From NCBI GenBank assembly GCA_963817015.1, contig CAWFMV010000014.1, positions 204,853 to 268,852 of the forward strand: a DNA stretch of 64,000 nt, read 5' to 3'. The notes beneath the pieces are model-generated. The model was not told where the DNA came from and searched no databases. It saw only the letters and a list, made by a program, of their open reading frames with translations. The number at the start of each line of letters is the position of its first letter. The stretch's first letter is position 1. Positions 28,381-37,471 of this stretch are shown here, piece after piece. Origin of the DNA: VAZQ01 sp963817015 (GTDB lineage Bacteria; Pseudomonadota; Alphaproteobacteria; Rhizobiales; Xanthobacteraceae). Made by a program: the position numbers and the translations under genes.

Positions 28381-29217
28381 ATGGGAATGCGTTACGGACG
28401 ATCGATCGGCCTGGTTGCGGCGTGCGTGTTGTTGGCGACAAGCGCGTTCGCGCATGACGAAACGAAATATCCGGACTGGCGCGCGCAGTGGGTGCGCGCC
28501 GACAGTGCCCAGTTCGATCCGAGCAAGCCGGGCGGGCGCGGCCAGCAGGCGCCGCTGACGCCGGAATATCAGGCCAAGCTCGATGAGATTCTGGCCAATC
28601 GTGCGCGCGGGTCGCTCGAGGGCAACTTCACGGTGACCTGCCTGCCGACCGGAATGCCGCGCATGATGATCGTCTACGAGACGATGGACATCATCGTGCT
28701 GCCGGAGATGACCTACATCCGCATGACGCTGATGAACGAGCTGCGCCGCATCCACACCGATGGCCGCACTTGGCCCGAAAAGCTGACGCCGAGCTTTTCA
28801 GGCACCTCGATCGGGCGGTGGTCGGACGAGGACGGCGACGGCCGCTACGACACGCTCACGGTCGAGACCCGCGGCATGAAGGGGCCGCGCACCTACGAGG
28901 GCACGCCCGGCATTCCGCTGCACACTGACAACCAGACCATCGTCAAAGAGCGCATCTATCTCGACAAGAGCGATCCGGATCTGCTGCGCGACGAGATCAC
29001 GGTGATCGACAGCGGGCTGACGCGGCCGTGGACCGTTTCGAGGAAATACCAGCGCGCCAAGAAGCCTTACTGGTCGGAGTATTATTGCAACGAGGGCAAC
29101 CAGCAGGTCCTGATCGGCAAGGAGAACTACATGGTCAGCGCCGAAGGAATCCTGATGCCGGTGCGCAAGGACCAGCCGCCGCCGGACCTGCGGAAGTTCA
29201 ACGCGCCGGCGCGCTGA
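28381..29217 (+). CDS. Secreted protein of unknown function
   Basis: 278 residues. Signal MRYGRSIGLVAACVLLATSAFA, mature start HDETKYPDWRAQW. Recurrent features: CLPTGMPRMM, DGRTWPEKLTPSFSGTSIGRW, DEDGDGRYDTLTVETRGM, YCNEGNQQVLI. The W-x-D-x-D-G-D-x-x-Y-D-T-L-x-V-E-T pattern is common to a family of exported soil-bacterial proteins of unknown role. Start ATG 28381 follows GGCAGGGACC; ATG 28387 is possible. It sits between a Bug receptor and gamma-glutamyltransferase on the same strand, with spacers of about 65 bp. Confidence 0.8.
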   Translation: MGMRYGRSIGLVAACVLLATSAFAHDETKYPDWRAQWVRADSAQFDPSKPGGRGQQAPLTPEYQAKLDEILANRARGSLEGNFTVTCLPTGMPRMMIVYETMDIIVLPEMTYIRMTLMNELRRIHTDGRTWPEKLTPSFSGTSIGRWSDEDGDGRYDTLTVETRGMKGPRTYEGTPGIPLHTDNQTIVKERIYLDKSDPDLLRDEITVIDSGLTRPWTVSRKYQRAKKPYWSEYYCNEGNQQVLIGKENYMVSAEGILMPVRKDQPPPDLRKFNAPAR

Positions 29218-29283
29218 AGCGCAACCCGAGACAGTCGCAACCGTCTGTGGTTAGCTGGGGTCCGCAACCGCGCAGGACCCCCG

Positions 29284-31158
29284 ATGAGCAACATCAACCC
29301 CAATCCCTTTACGACGCGTCCCGAGATCGACGGAACCTTCGGGGTCGTCGCCTCGACCCACTGGATCGCGACTGCGGTCGGCATGGGGATTCTCGAGCGC
29401 GGCGGTAACGCCTTCGATGCAGCGGTCGCAACCGCGTTCACGCTGCAGGTCGTGGAGCCGCACCTCAATGGCCCCGGCGGCGATGTGCCGGTGATCCTGC
29501 ACGATACGCGCAAGGGCAAAGACAAGGTCGAGGTGATCTGCGGCCAAGGTCCCGCGCCGGCCGGTGCCACCATCGCGCACTACCGCGGCCTCGGGCTCGA
29601 TCTCGTTCCCGGCACCGGGCTCCTCGCCTGCTGCGTGCCTGGCACGTTCGAGACCTGGATGCTGCTTCTCCGCGACTACGGCACCATGCGGCTCGCCGAC
29701 GTGCTTTCGCCCGCGATCTTCTATGCCCGCGAGGGTCAGCCACTGGTCGAGCGCGCGAATGCAACGATCAAGACCGTGCGCGAGCTGTTTCGCGATCACT
29801 GGCCGACCTCGGCTGCGGTCTATCTGCCGGGCGGCAACGTGCCGGCGGCCGGCTCGCTGTTTGCCAACACCGCGATGGCGGAGACCTATGCGCGCATCCT
29901 GCGCGAGGCTGAGAGCGCGGGCGGCGACCGCGACAAGCAGATCGAAGCGGCGCGGCGGATGTGGTCGCACGGCTTCGTGGCGGAAGCGATCGACCGCTTC
30001 TGCCGTACGCAGGAGCTGATGGATTCGAGCGGCGAGCGGCATCGCGGCGTGCTCACCGGCGACGACATGGCGCGCTGGCAGCCGCGCGTCGAGGCGCCGG
30101 TCACCTACCAATATGGCCGCTACACGGTCTGCAAAGGCGGCTTCTGGAGCCAGGGCCCGGTGATGCTGCAGCAGCTTGCGCTTGCGCAGGGCTTCGGTCT
30201 CGACGGCGCCGATCCGACGAGCGCGGACTTCATCCACACCGTGGTCGAGTGCTCGAAGCTTGCGTTCGCGGACCGCGACACGTTCTACGGCGATCCGGAC
30301 TTCGTGAAAGTGCCGGGCGAGACGCTGCTGTCCGAGGCCTACACCGCCGCGCGCCGCAAGCTTGTCAGCGAGCGTGCCTCGCTCGAGCAGCGGCCCGGCA
30401 GCATCCCGGGCTATGGCATGAGCCTCGATCTGCGCGTGGCAGGCGGTCAGCGCATCGCGGCGCCCGGCGCCGGCGAGCCGACGGTTGGCCGCGGCGCGGC
30501 CTGGACGCATGACGACACGGTCGATCCGAGCCTGGTCACGATCGATAACGCCAAGCTCGAGCGCTCCGGCTTGATGCGCGGCGACACCGTGCACTTCGAC
30601 ATCGTCGACCGCGCCGGCAACATGGTATCGGCGACGCCGTCCGGCGGCTGGCTGCAATCCTCGCCGGTGATCCCTGAGCTTGGATTCTGTCTCGGCACGC
30701 GCGCGCAGCAGTTCTGGCTCGAGGAGGGCCATCCCAATGCGCTCGCGCCCGGCAAGCGCCCGCGCACCACGCTCACGCCCACGCTCGCGCTGCGCGACGG
30801 CGAGCCCTATCTGGCCTGGGGCTCGCCCGGCGGCGACCAGCAGGACCAGTGGACCGCGCAGTTCTTTTTGCGCCACGTGCATTGCGGCATGAACCTGCAG
30901 GAGGCGATCGACGCGCCGGCCTGGCACTCCGAGCACTTCGCGTCGTCATTCTGGCCGCGCGAGGCGCGCCCCGGCGTGCTCGTGGTCGAGGGCCGCCTGC
31001 CGGCCGACACGATCAAGGAGCTGCGCCGTCGCGGCCACATCGTCGAGGTCGAATCCGACTGGTCGGAAGGCCGTCTCACCACCGCGGCGCGCGACGGCCG
31101 CCACCGCCGCGCGGCTGCCAATCCGCGCGGCATGCAGGGCTATGCGGCCGGGCGGTGA
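29284..31158 (+). CDS. Gamma-glutamyltransferase family protein
   Basis: 624 residues, intact; an Ntn-hydrolase that would self-cleave before Thr435 (GDTVHFDIVDRAGNMVSATPS), giving a large and a small chain. Large-chain features: ILERGGNAFDAAVATAFTLQVVEPHLNGPGGD, VPGTFETWMLLLRDYGTM, VVECSKLAFADRDTFYGDP. Small chain: KRPRTTLTPTLALRDGEPYLAWGSPGGDQQDQWTAQF. No export signal, so probably cytoplasmic. Several rhizobial relatives act on gamma-glutamyl or other amides rather than glutathione. Confidence 0.93.
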   Translation: MSNINPNPFTTRPEIDGTFGVVASTHWIATAVGMGILERGGNAFDAAVATAFTLQVVEPHLNGPGGDVPVILHDTRKGKDKVEVICGQGPAPAGATIAHYRGLGLDLVPGTGLLACCVPGTFETWMLLLRDYGTMRLADVLSPAIFYAREGQPLVERANATIKTVRELFRDHWPTSAAVYLPGGNVPAAGSLFANTAMAETYARILREAESAGGDRDKQIEAARRMWSHGFVAEAIDRFCRTQELMDSSGERHRGVLTGDDMARWQPRVEAPVTYQYGRYTVCKGGFWSQGPVMLQQLALAQGFGLDGADPTSADFIHTVVECSKLAFADRDTFYGDPDFVKVPGETLLSEAYTAARRKLVSERASLEQRPGSIPGYGMSLDLRVAGGQRIAAPGAGEPTVGRGAAWTHDDTVDPSLVTIDNAKLERSGLMRGDTVHFDIVDRAGNMVSATPSGGWLQSSPVIPELGFCLGTRAQQFWLEEGHPNALAPGKRPRTTLTPTLALRDGEPYLAWGSPGGDQQDQWTAQFFLRHVHCGMNLQEAIDAPAWHSEHFASSFWPREARPGVLVVEGRLPADTIKELRRRGHIVEVESDWSEGRLTTAARDGRHRRAAANPRGMQGYAAGR

Positions 31159-31200
31159 CGGCGCAACGTCTGCACCGTCGAAGCGGGGTCGAAAGCAGCG

Positions 31201-31704
31201 ATGTTTACAACTCTCGACGTCGATCCTTCAAAACTCGATGAACATGAGCGGAAATTCGTTTCGAACATTCGAGAACATGGCTGGTTCGGCACAGCCGTGT
31301 TCGGCGACGAGGAAGGCCCAGGCTTCAGCTACACGACGGGCTTTTGGCTCAAGCTCAATTTTCCCGAGATCATTACGTTTGCTCTGAAGCGCGAGACTGC
31401 CCACGACACGTTCTGGCACATCTGTCGAACGCTGGAGCAGGGCGAGCGCTTCGCAATTGGTGTGCCGATCGACAGCATATTCGAGAATAGCCAGGCAGCG
31501 CTTCTGCCGGTGTCGAAGCGGTACTACAAGGATCATCTGGGCTGGAGCCGTTGGTTCTACTGCGGCGACGATTTCGATTGCGTGCAACTGATCTGGACGG
31601 ATCGCGATGGACGCTTTCCGTGGCAACACGGCTATGCAACTGAATTCGTTGAGGCACAGCCCGATTTGACAGACAACGCGTGGTCAGGGTTGCGCGAGCA
31701 TTGA
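31201..31704 (+). CDS. DUF4262 domain protein
   Basis: 167 residues. HGWFGTAVFGDEEGPGFSYTTGFW and FPEIITFALKRETAHDTFWHICRTLEQGERF followed by YKDHLGWSRWFY match DUF4262, a cytoplasmic family of unknown function. Starts 43 bp after the gamma-glutamyltransferase stop. Confidence 0.85.
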   Translation: MFTTLDVDPSKLDEHERKFVSNIREHGWFGTAVFGDEEGPGFSYTTGFWLKLNFPEIITFALKRETAHDTFWHICRTLEQGERFAIGVPIDSIFENSQAALLPVSKRYYKDHLGWSRWFYCGDDFDCVQLIWTDRDGRFPWQHGYATEFVEAQPDLTDNAWSGLREH

Positions 31705-31862
31705 CGTGTGCGAGCATTGACAATGTGAACGCACGTACATCTTGTACCGTGATGCATCGTGCTGCTGATCATGCGTCGTTGCGCAAAGATTTAATTTCTG
31801 CTATCGCTTCAGACGTTGTGCGTGTTCTTGCATCATCGTTATGGAGTACACGGAGCACTGCG

Positions 31863-32129
31863 ATGCGGGCAGTTGTTCTGCTGGTCTTGACACTGGTTTC
31901 TCTTGCCTTTTCACATCTTGCGCAAGCTGAAACGGAGCGAGGCCGTATTGTGTTGGCCCAAAGGATCCTGTCCTGCGGTGAGCAGGCCAACACATTGTAT
32001 CTCCAGTATACGGCCTTCAAGTGCAATACACGCGCCCCCTCCCAACCCGACAAGTGCAAGCCGCTGATGGACAATATCTGCGCGATCGCAGCGAGATGCG
32101 AGCGCGCAAAGGTCTTCTGCGTCAGATAG
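31863..32129 (+). CDS. Small secreted six-cysteine protein
   Basis: 88 residues from ATG 31863. Signal MRAVVLLVLTLVSLAFSHLAQA, then ETERGRIVLAQRILSCGEQANT. The mature part of about 66 residues has six cysteines (LSC, FKC, DKC, NIC, ARC, VFC), enough for three disulfides. The open frame extends upstream to 31680, but that part lacks protein-like composition. I do not recognise the family. Confidence 0.6.
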   Translation: MRAVVLLVLTLVSLAFSHLAQAETERGRIVLAQRILSCGEQANTLYLQYTAFKCNTRAPSQPDKCKPLMDNICAIAARCERAKVFCVR

Positions 32130-32180
32130 CCCCTCTGCACGTCCCTAAGCCCAGTTGTTGAACAATCGATCGGTCACGTC

Positions 32181-34442
32181 ATGCGCAAGCACATCGAGCG
32201 AGTCTTCTCCGCGTTTGAAACGAATCTCATACCGATCATTGTGGCGGCGCTGGCCTCCTACGTTCTTTTCGCGCCCGCGCAGTTTCAGGAGATCCACCGG
32301 GCGCTCGCACAGCGCCTCGCCGCGCTGCAAACGATGCCCTTGACCTCAGACAATCCAGAGCTCTGGTCCGCCGCCACCACGTCGCTCTACACGCTGGGCG
32401 GCCTCATCGCGCTTTCCGTCCTGCTTTGGCTGTCGTGCCGCGCGAATTTTGACGATCCAGGAGCTAAGGAAAGCATAGTTGCGCCCGGTGCGCTTCGATT
32501 TGTCAGCCTGATTCTGGCCGGCCTGCCATTCCTCGCTATGGCGGTCGGGTTCTATGCGGCCAGCAGCGACACGGAGGCCGTCGGCAAGATCCAAGGTCTG
32601 CTCGCGCGGATCAAGGAAGCCAATCTGCTGGACAGCGGATTCGATCCTGCACTCGCGCATACTGCCGCAGTCGACTGGGCGGAGAAGATCGCGAGCTACA
32701 ACATCATTCTGCTCGGAGGCGCTGTCTTCTTCGTTCTGCTGGGCGTGCTCCTTGTTTTCCTTCTCAGTCGATTGGAAAATTCGAAGCGCGCCGATGCAGT
32801 TGGCCGCGTCATGTCGAATGGCTATGTGGCTCTCGCTGCTGCCATCATCTTCCTCGGGCTGTGCGCCCTTTATGCGTTTCAGTCGGGAGCAGCCGCGACA
32901 CGCATCTCGGCTGTGCCCACTCTGCTGCTGTTTGCGGCGCTGAGCCTTGTTATTGTGAATTTTCTGGCCGTGCAGTCCGGCGGAGTCGGACGCCTCGTGA
33001 TCTGGGTGCTTGCGACCGTTGCTGTTGTTTTCTCGCTGTTTGATTTCGCCAACAATCATCGCGTGAGGCGCGTGCCGTATCTTGCCCAGCCGGCACCGAC
33101 AATGCCCGATCTGCCGGACACCTTTCGCAATTGGCTGCAGGCTCGCACGGACCAATCAAAATTCCCCGGGCGATATCCTGTCTACATCGTGGCGGCACAA
33201 GGCGGTGGCAGCTATGCGGCGATGCACGCGGCCCATTTCCTAAGCTACATGCAGGCGCGGTGTCCGAATTTCGCCCATCATCTCTTTGCCATCAGCGGTG
33301 TGTCCGGCGGCAGCGTCGGGGCCGCGGCCTTTGCTGCTGCGATGAAGGACGCCGAGCAGCGCGGTGGCGTCAAGATCCCGGAAACCGGGTGCACGGACCG
33401 CAGTGGCGAGGACCCTGCGATCAGCGCGGTCCAGGTCCTGGACGACGATTTCTGGTCGCCATTGCAGGCGATGTGGCTGTTCCCGGACCTGCTTCAGCAG
33501 TTCCTGCCCGTGCGGGTCGAGATATTCGATCGGGCGCGCGCTCTGGAGCATGGTCTGGAGGCGTCATGGGAGCGCAGCGTGACCCGCAACGATTTGTATG
33601 GTCCGCGCGTGCAGAGCAAGACCGCCAACACCATGGCGGAGCCGTTCTTGTCGCTGTGGCCGCAAGGGTTCGACAAGTCGCTGTTCACGCCAGCGCTGAT
33701 CCTGAACACAACTGAGGTCGATACCGGGCGACGTCGGCTGATCTCGCCGTTTAAATTCGAAGGGCTGACCGACCTGAGATTTTTTCCGGTCAGCTGCACC
33801 TCGGCGAGCGCGACGCATGAGGGCAGGGTCGAGTCTTTGCCGCTCAGCACCGCGGCGGTGCTGAGCGCGCGCTTCCCATGGATTACGCCATCCGGGTGGT
33901 ACTACGACCCTTCGGAGACTGGCGAATGTACGTCGCCCGAGAAGAGCGTGACCAAGTTGAGCGACGGCGGGTATTTCGAAAGCTCCGGCGTCGCCACGGC
34001 GCTCGACCTGGCGCATTCACTGCAAAACATCATCAATCAGGGCGATCTGAAGGTCGATATCAAGCTCGTCATACTGACCTCGGGTGGCTTCGCATCGGAG
34101 ACGGCGGATGGGCTCAACGAGGCGCTCGATCCGATCAGGACCATGCTCAATGCCAGCGAGGCGCGCGGCTACATCGAGGTCGGGCGGGCCGACCAGGCTG
34201 ATTTCGCAAAGGCCGCGGCGCAGTCAGGAGCGGTGCTGAAGGTCAAGCTGGAAGAGTACGGCTATCCGCTGCCGCTGGGCTGGAGCCTCTCGGACGTCAC
34301 GCGCTACCTGATCCAGTTTCAGACCGGCGAGCTCAATCCCTGTGAACGCAAGCAAGGCCCGCGCCAGGCCAGCAAGAACCTGGATCTGAACACCAGCAGC
34401 TGTGTCATCAGCGACCTCGTCGGGCAGTTGACGCACAAGTGA
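32181..34442 (+). CDS. Membrane-anchored patatin-like phospholipase
   Basis: 753 residues, intact. N-terminal half has about seven hydrophobic helices between residues 15 and 290 (IPIIVAALASYVLF, LYTLGGLIALSVLLWL, FVSLILAGLPFLAMAVGFYA and others). Then a patatin domain: YIVAAQGGGSYAAMHAA near 334-345 (oxyanion glycines), AISGVSGGSVGAAAFAAAM with nucleophile Ser375, and LSDGGYFESSGVATAL near 592-600 (catalytic Asp in DGG). Both dyad residues are present, so a lipid acyl hydrolase is likely, cytoplasmic face inferred. A seven-helix plus patatin layout is uncommon. Confidence 0.87.
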   Translation: MRKHIERVFSAFETNLIPIIVAALASYVLFAPAQFQEIHRALAQRLAALQTMPLTSDNPELWSAATTSLYTLGGLIALSVLLWLSCRANFDDPGAKESIVAPGALRFVSLILAGLPFLAMAVGFYAASSDTEAVGKIQGLLARIKEANLLDSGFDPALAHTAAVDWAEKIASYNIILLGGAVFFVLLGVLLVFLLSRLENSKRADAVGRVMSNGYVALAAAIIFLGLCALYAFQSGAAATRISAVPTLLLFAALSLVIVNFLAVQSGGVGRLVIWVLATVAVVFSLFDFANNHRVRRVPYLAQPAPTMPDLPDTFRNWLQARTDQSKFPGRYPVYIVAAQGGGSYAAMHAAHFLSYMQARCPNFAHHLFAISGVSGGSVGAAAFAAAMKDAEQRGGVKIPETGCTDRSGEDPAISAVQVLDDDFWSPLQAMWLFPDLLQQFLPVRVEIFDRARALEHGLEASWERSVTRNDLYGPRVQSKTANTMAEPFLSLWPQGFDKSLFTPALILNTTEVDTGRRRLISPFKFEGLTDLRFFPVSCTSASATHEGRVESLPLSTAAVLSARFPWITPSGWYYDPSETGECTSPEKSVTKLSDGGYFESSGVATALDLAHSLQNIINQGDLKVDIKLVILTSGGFASETADGLNEALDPIRTMLNASEARGYIEVGRADQADFAKAAAQSGAVLKVKLEEYGYPLPLGWSLSDVTRYLIQFQTGELNPCERKQGPRQASKNLDLNTSSCVISDLVGQLTHK

Positions 34443-34444
34443 CG

Positions 34445-35214
34445 TCACTCCGCCTTCCACGGAATGATCTTGCGCTCGAGCTCCTGCAGCAGCGCTGAGG
34501 TGATCAGCCCGAGAATGCCGATGGTCACGATGCCGCAGAACATGATGTCGACCTGCAAGAGCTCCCAGGAATTCCAGATCAGGTAGCCGAGGCCGGACTT
34601 GGTGGCGACGAACTCGGCCGCGACCAGCACGATGAAGGAGACCGCAACCGCGATGCGGATGCCCGCGAACACCGTCGGCAGCGCGCCGAAGAACACGATG
34701 CGGGTGAACATCACGGTCTGGCTGGCGCCATAGTTCTTGGCCACATCCCAGTAGATCTTCTCGATATTGGCGGCGCCCACATAGGTGTTCACGCACACCG
34801 GGAAGAACACCGCGATGGCGACGAGCGCGATCTTGGAGGCGTCGCCGAAGCCGAAGGCGAGCAGCAGGAGTGGCATCAGCGCGATCTTCGGGATCGGGAA
34901 CAGCGCCGCGATCAGCGGATCGAATCATGTAGCGCACCGGGCGGAACATCGCCATCAGGAGCCCGCAGGCGACGCCCGGGATGGCGCCGATGAAGAAGCC
35001 GCCGAACACCCGCAGCAGCGTCACGCCGGTATGCATCGCGAGCTCGCCGCTCAGCACGAGCTGCCAGAATCGGACCGCGATGTCGCGTTGGCGCCGGGAT
35101 GAAGCGGCGGTCGCCGATCCCCGCCATCAGCAGCAGCTGCCAGAGCGCGAGAAACAGCAGCGGCGAGATCATGTAGAGCAGCCGGTCGCGCGTCTTTGCC
35201 GATATTGCGTTCAT
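34445..35214 (-). pseudogene. SsuC/TauC-type ABC transporter permease, two +1 frameshifts as sequenced
   Basis: Inner-membrane permease of nitrate/sulfonate/taurine-type importers, about 256 residues. Pieces: LLYMISPLLFLALWQLLLMAGIGDRRFIPAPT; then (after about 35089) VTLLRVFGGFFIGAIPGVACGLLMAMF; then (after about 34923) MPLLLLAFGFGDASKIALVAIAVFFPVCVNTYVG and GALPTVFAGIRIAVAVSFIVLVAAEF, which is the EAA-loop region. Start ATG 35214 overlaps the ATPase stop as ATGA. Confidence 0.85.
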
Positions 35215-36009
35215 AGCTCAAGCTCCGCCCGCGCCCGCGTCACTTCTTCCTCCAGCACGTGCCAGATGTCGAGCTTGAGCGCGCCAAATTCCGGGGCCGC
35301 CGACAGCTTGATCAGGTCGCGCGGGTGCGGGAAGGGGACCTCGATGATCTGTTTGATACGGCCAGGTTGCGCGGTCATGATCACGCAGCGGTCACCCATC
35401 AGGAGCGCCTCCTCGATCGAGTGCGTGACATAGATCACGGTCTTGCGAGTCTCGTGCCAGATGCGCACCAGCTCGGTCTGCAGGATGACGCGGTTCTGCG
35501 CGTCGAGCGCGGCGAACGGCTCGTCCATCAGCAGCATTGCGGGATCTGTCACGAAGGCGCGCGCGATCGCGCTCCTTTGGCGCATGCCGCCGGAGAGCTG
35601 GTGCGGGTAGTGGCGGCGGAATTTGGTCAGGCCCACAAGCTTGAGCGCTGCTTCGACGCGCTGCTTCGCCTCGGCACCGGGCACGCCGCGCGTCATCAGA
35701 CCAAAGCCGACATTGGTCTCGACGCTCATCCAGGGAAACAACCCGCTCTCCTGGAACACCATGGCGTTCTCGACCGACCAGCCGCCGGCCTCGACCGTGA
35801 AGCTGCCTGCGCTCTGGGTGTCGAGTCCGGCGAGGATGCGCAGAAGCGTCGACTTCCCGCAGCCCGATCGGGCCGACGATGCACAGGAACTCGCCCGCCG
35901 CGATGGTGAGGTCGATGGTGTCGAGCGCCAGCACGCGGCCCTGGCCGCTGACATATTCCTTGCGCAGGCCAGCGATCTTGACCGCGGCGCCGCGCCGCCC
36001 AACGTTCAT
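35211..36009 (-). CDS. SsuB/TauB-type ABC transporter ATP-binding protein, one frameshift as sequenced
   Basis: About 266 residues from ATG 36009. VKIAGLRKEYVSGQGRVLALDTIDL; Walker A split by one extra base near 35870 (reads GPIGLREVDA, should be GPSGCGKSTLLRILAGLD); signature LSGGMRQRSAIARAF; Walker B MLLMDEPFAALDAQNR; switch His in VIYVTHSIEEALLMGDR. Coupled to the permease gene. Two candidate receptors and UbiD lie upstream past a repeat-filled gap. Confidence 0.88.
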
Positions 36010-36404
36010 GCAGCATTCCCCCGAGAAAAGCCGCGGCACCCTATCACGATCGGTTCGTCCCCGCGAAAGCGGCAGGACATGCAAACCTCTCGGAGCCGCA
36101 CGCGAATGCATTGCTGGAGGTGGGCAGAGCGATGCCACAACGCTCCCCTCCCCCCTTGTGGGGGAGGGACAGGGAGAGGGGTGCAACAGCGCTGCAGTCG
36201 GGTTCATATCTAACGATCCGACAAGTCCCGCAAAATGCAGCCGGCCGTCGTTCTCGAGTTGTAGGACGAGCCTCGCGCTCAGTGCTTCGCGGCCACCCCT
36301 CTCCCTGTCCCTCCCCCACAAGGGGGGAGGGAACCGTGGGGCCGCACCTTCGCACCTCACACAATGTACCTGTGGGCGGATTTCCAAAGCGGACGAGTCT
36401 CACC
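36010..36404. other. Intergenic gap filled with palindromes
   Basis: Between the ABC ATPase and the receptor gene. Contains a lone family B arm (36051-36080, CGGTTCGTCCCCGCGAAAGC) and a family C inverted-repeat pair (36141-36342). No ORF supported. It probably separates two transcription units or attenuates the upstream one. Confidence 0.7.
36141..36342. repeat. Family C inverted-repeat pair, 202 bp, no gene inside
   Basis: Arms of about 41 bp: GCTCCCCTCCCCCCTTGTGG GGGAGGGACAGGGAGAGGGG at 36141-36182 and its near-perfect inverse at 36293-36342 (CCACCCCTCTCCCTGTCCCT CCCCCACAAGG). The 110-bp interior has no ORF. Same arm type as the DUF559 units, so it could be a gene-less derivative. Confidence 0.75.
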
Positions 36405-37446
36405 TCAGCGGCAGCCCGCAAGCGTGCTGCCCGCGTTGGCGAGCACGAACGGACCGAGCGTCCGGTTGGCGTGCTCGACGTAGGTCTCGGTCACCAGCTT
36501 CTCGGCCGGAAGATTGCGCAGCGACAGGCCCTCCTGCACGAAGAAGGCCTGGATATCGAGCATGCTGGCAACGTTGATGCGGCCGTCCGGGCTGCTTGCC
36601 GGCCAGGGATAGTTTTCCAGCATCTCGCGCTGCCGCTCGATGCCGCTGCGGATCGCGAGATCGATCACCTCGGCGCGGTTGGGACCGCCATGGTAGGCCT
36701 GACAATAATCGCGCACGCCGCGCATCTGGGCCACGAAGTAGCGCTTCACCAGCGCGTCGTTCTTCGCCGCCCAGTCGGTGTTGATGAAATAGACCGCGAT
36801 CGTCAGCGGATGCGGCGTGACGAAGTCGTCCGGATCGGCGACCACGGCGGCGAGGCCGCGCTCCACGATCTGCGCCGCGAATGGCGGGATCACGAAGGCG
36901 GCGTCGATCGCCTTGTTGGCGAACGCAAGCGCAACCTGCGAGAACGGGAAGAAACTTCAGGTCCACGTCGCGGAAGCCGAGCCCGACGGTCTTCAGGATC
37001 TTGCCGATCTCGTAGTTGGTGATCGAGCCGCGCGAATTGCTGGCGAGCGGGCGGCCTTTGAGCTGCGGCGACGCTCTTGATCTGGTCTTTCAGGTCGCTG
37101 CGCACCAGGAGCTTGTGGCCGAGCGGAGAGCTCACGCGATCGAGCGCGACGGTGACCGGCAGGTTCTTCTCGACCGCGTTGAAATAGGCGGCCGACAGTC
37201 CGCCGCCCACGATCTGCAGCCGGTTCTGCGCGACCACGGCAAGCGAGTCGGTCGAGGTGTCGAGATCGGTCGAGCTCGACCTTGATTCCGGCCTCGCGGA
37301 AATAGCCCTTCTCGACCGCGATCATGGTCGCGAGCGACGCCGTCGAGCGCACGCTGCCGACCCGGATGGTCTCCTCCTGCGCCTGCGCCACGCGGAGCAA
37401 TCAGCGCGAGTGCGGCGGCGAGAGCGATGCGTGCGGGCTGAATCAT
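36405..37446 (-). pseudogene. NitT/TauT-type ABC substrate-binding protein, four +1 frameshifts as sequenced
   Basis: About 346 residues when repaired. ATG 37446: MIQPARIALAAALALIAPVAQAQEETIRVGSV, a signal peptide broken by an extra base near 37392. Then MIAVEKGYFREAGIKVEL, VVAQNRLQIVGGGLSAAYFNAVEKNLPVTV, SITNYEIGKILKTVGLGF, IPPFAAQIVERGLAAVVADPDD, and C-terminus ANAGSTLAGCR. Extra bases near 37392, 37266, 37068 and 36955. Paralogue of the next gene upstream; together with the ABC permease and ATPase they suggest an aromatic-acid importer. Confidence 0.82.
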
Positions 37447-37471
37447 CGTGGTGGCCAAGCTTGCCGGCACC

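Noticed and set aside
29251..30936. 561-codon minus-strand open frame opposite gamma-glutamyltransferase
   Set aside because: Antisense shadow; the plus strand encodes a complete Ntn-hydrolase with its catalytic Thr.
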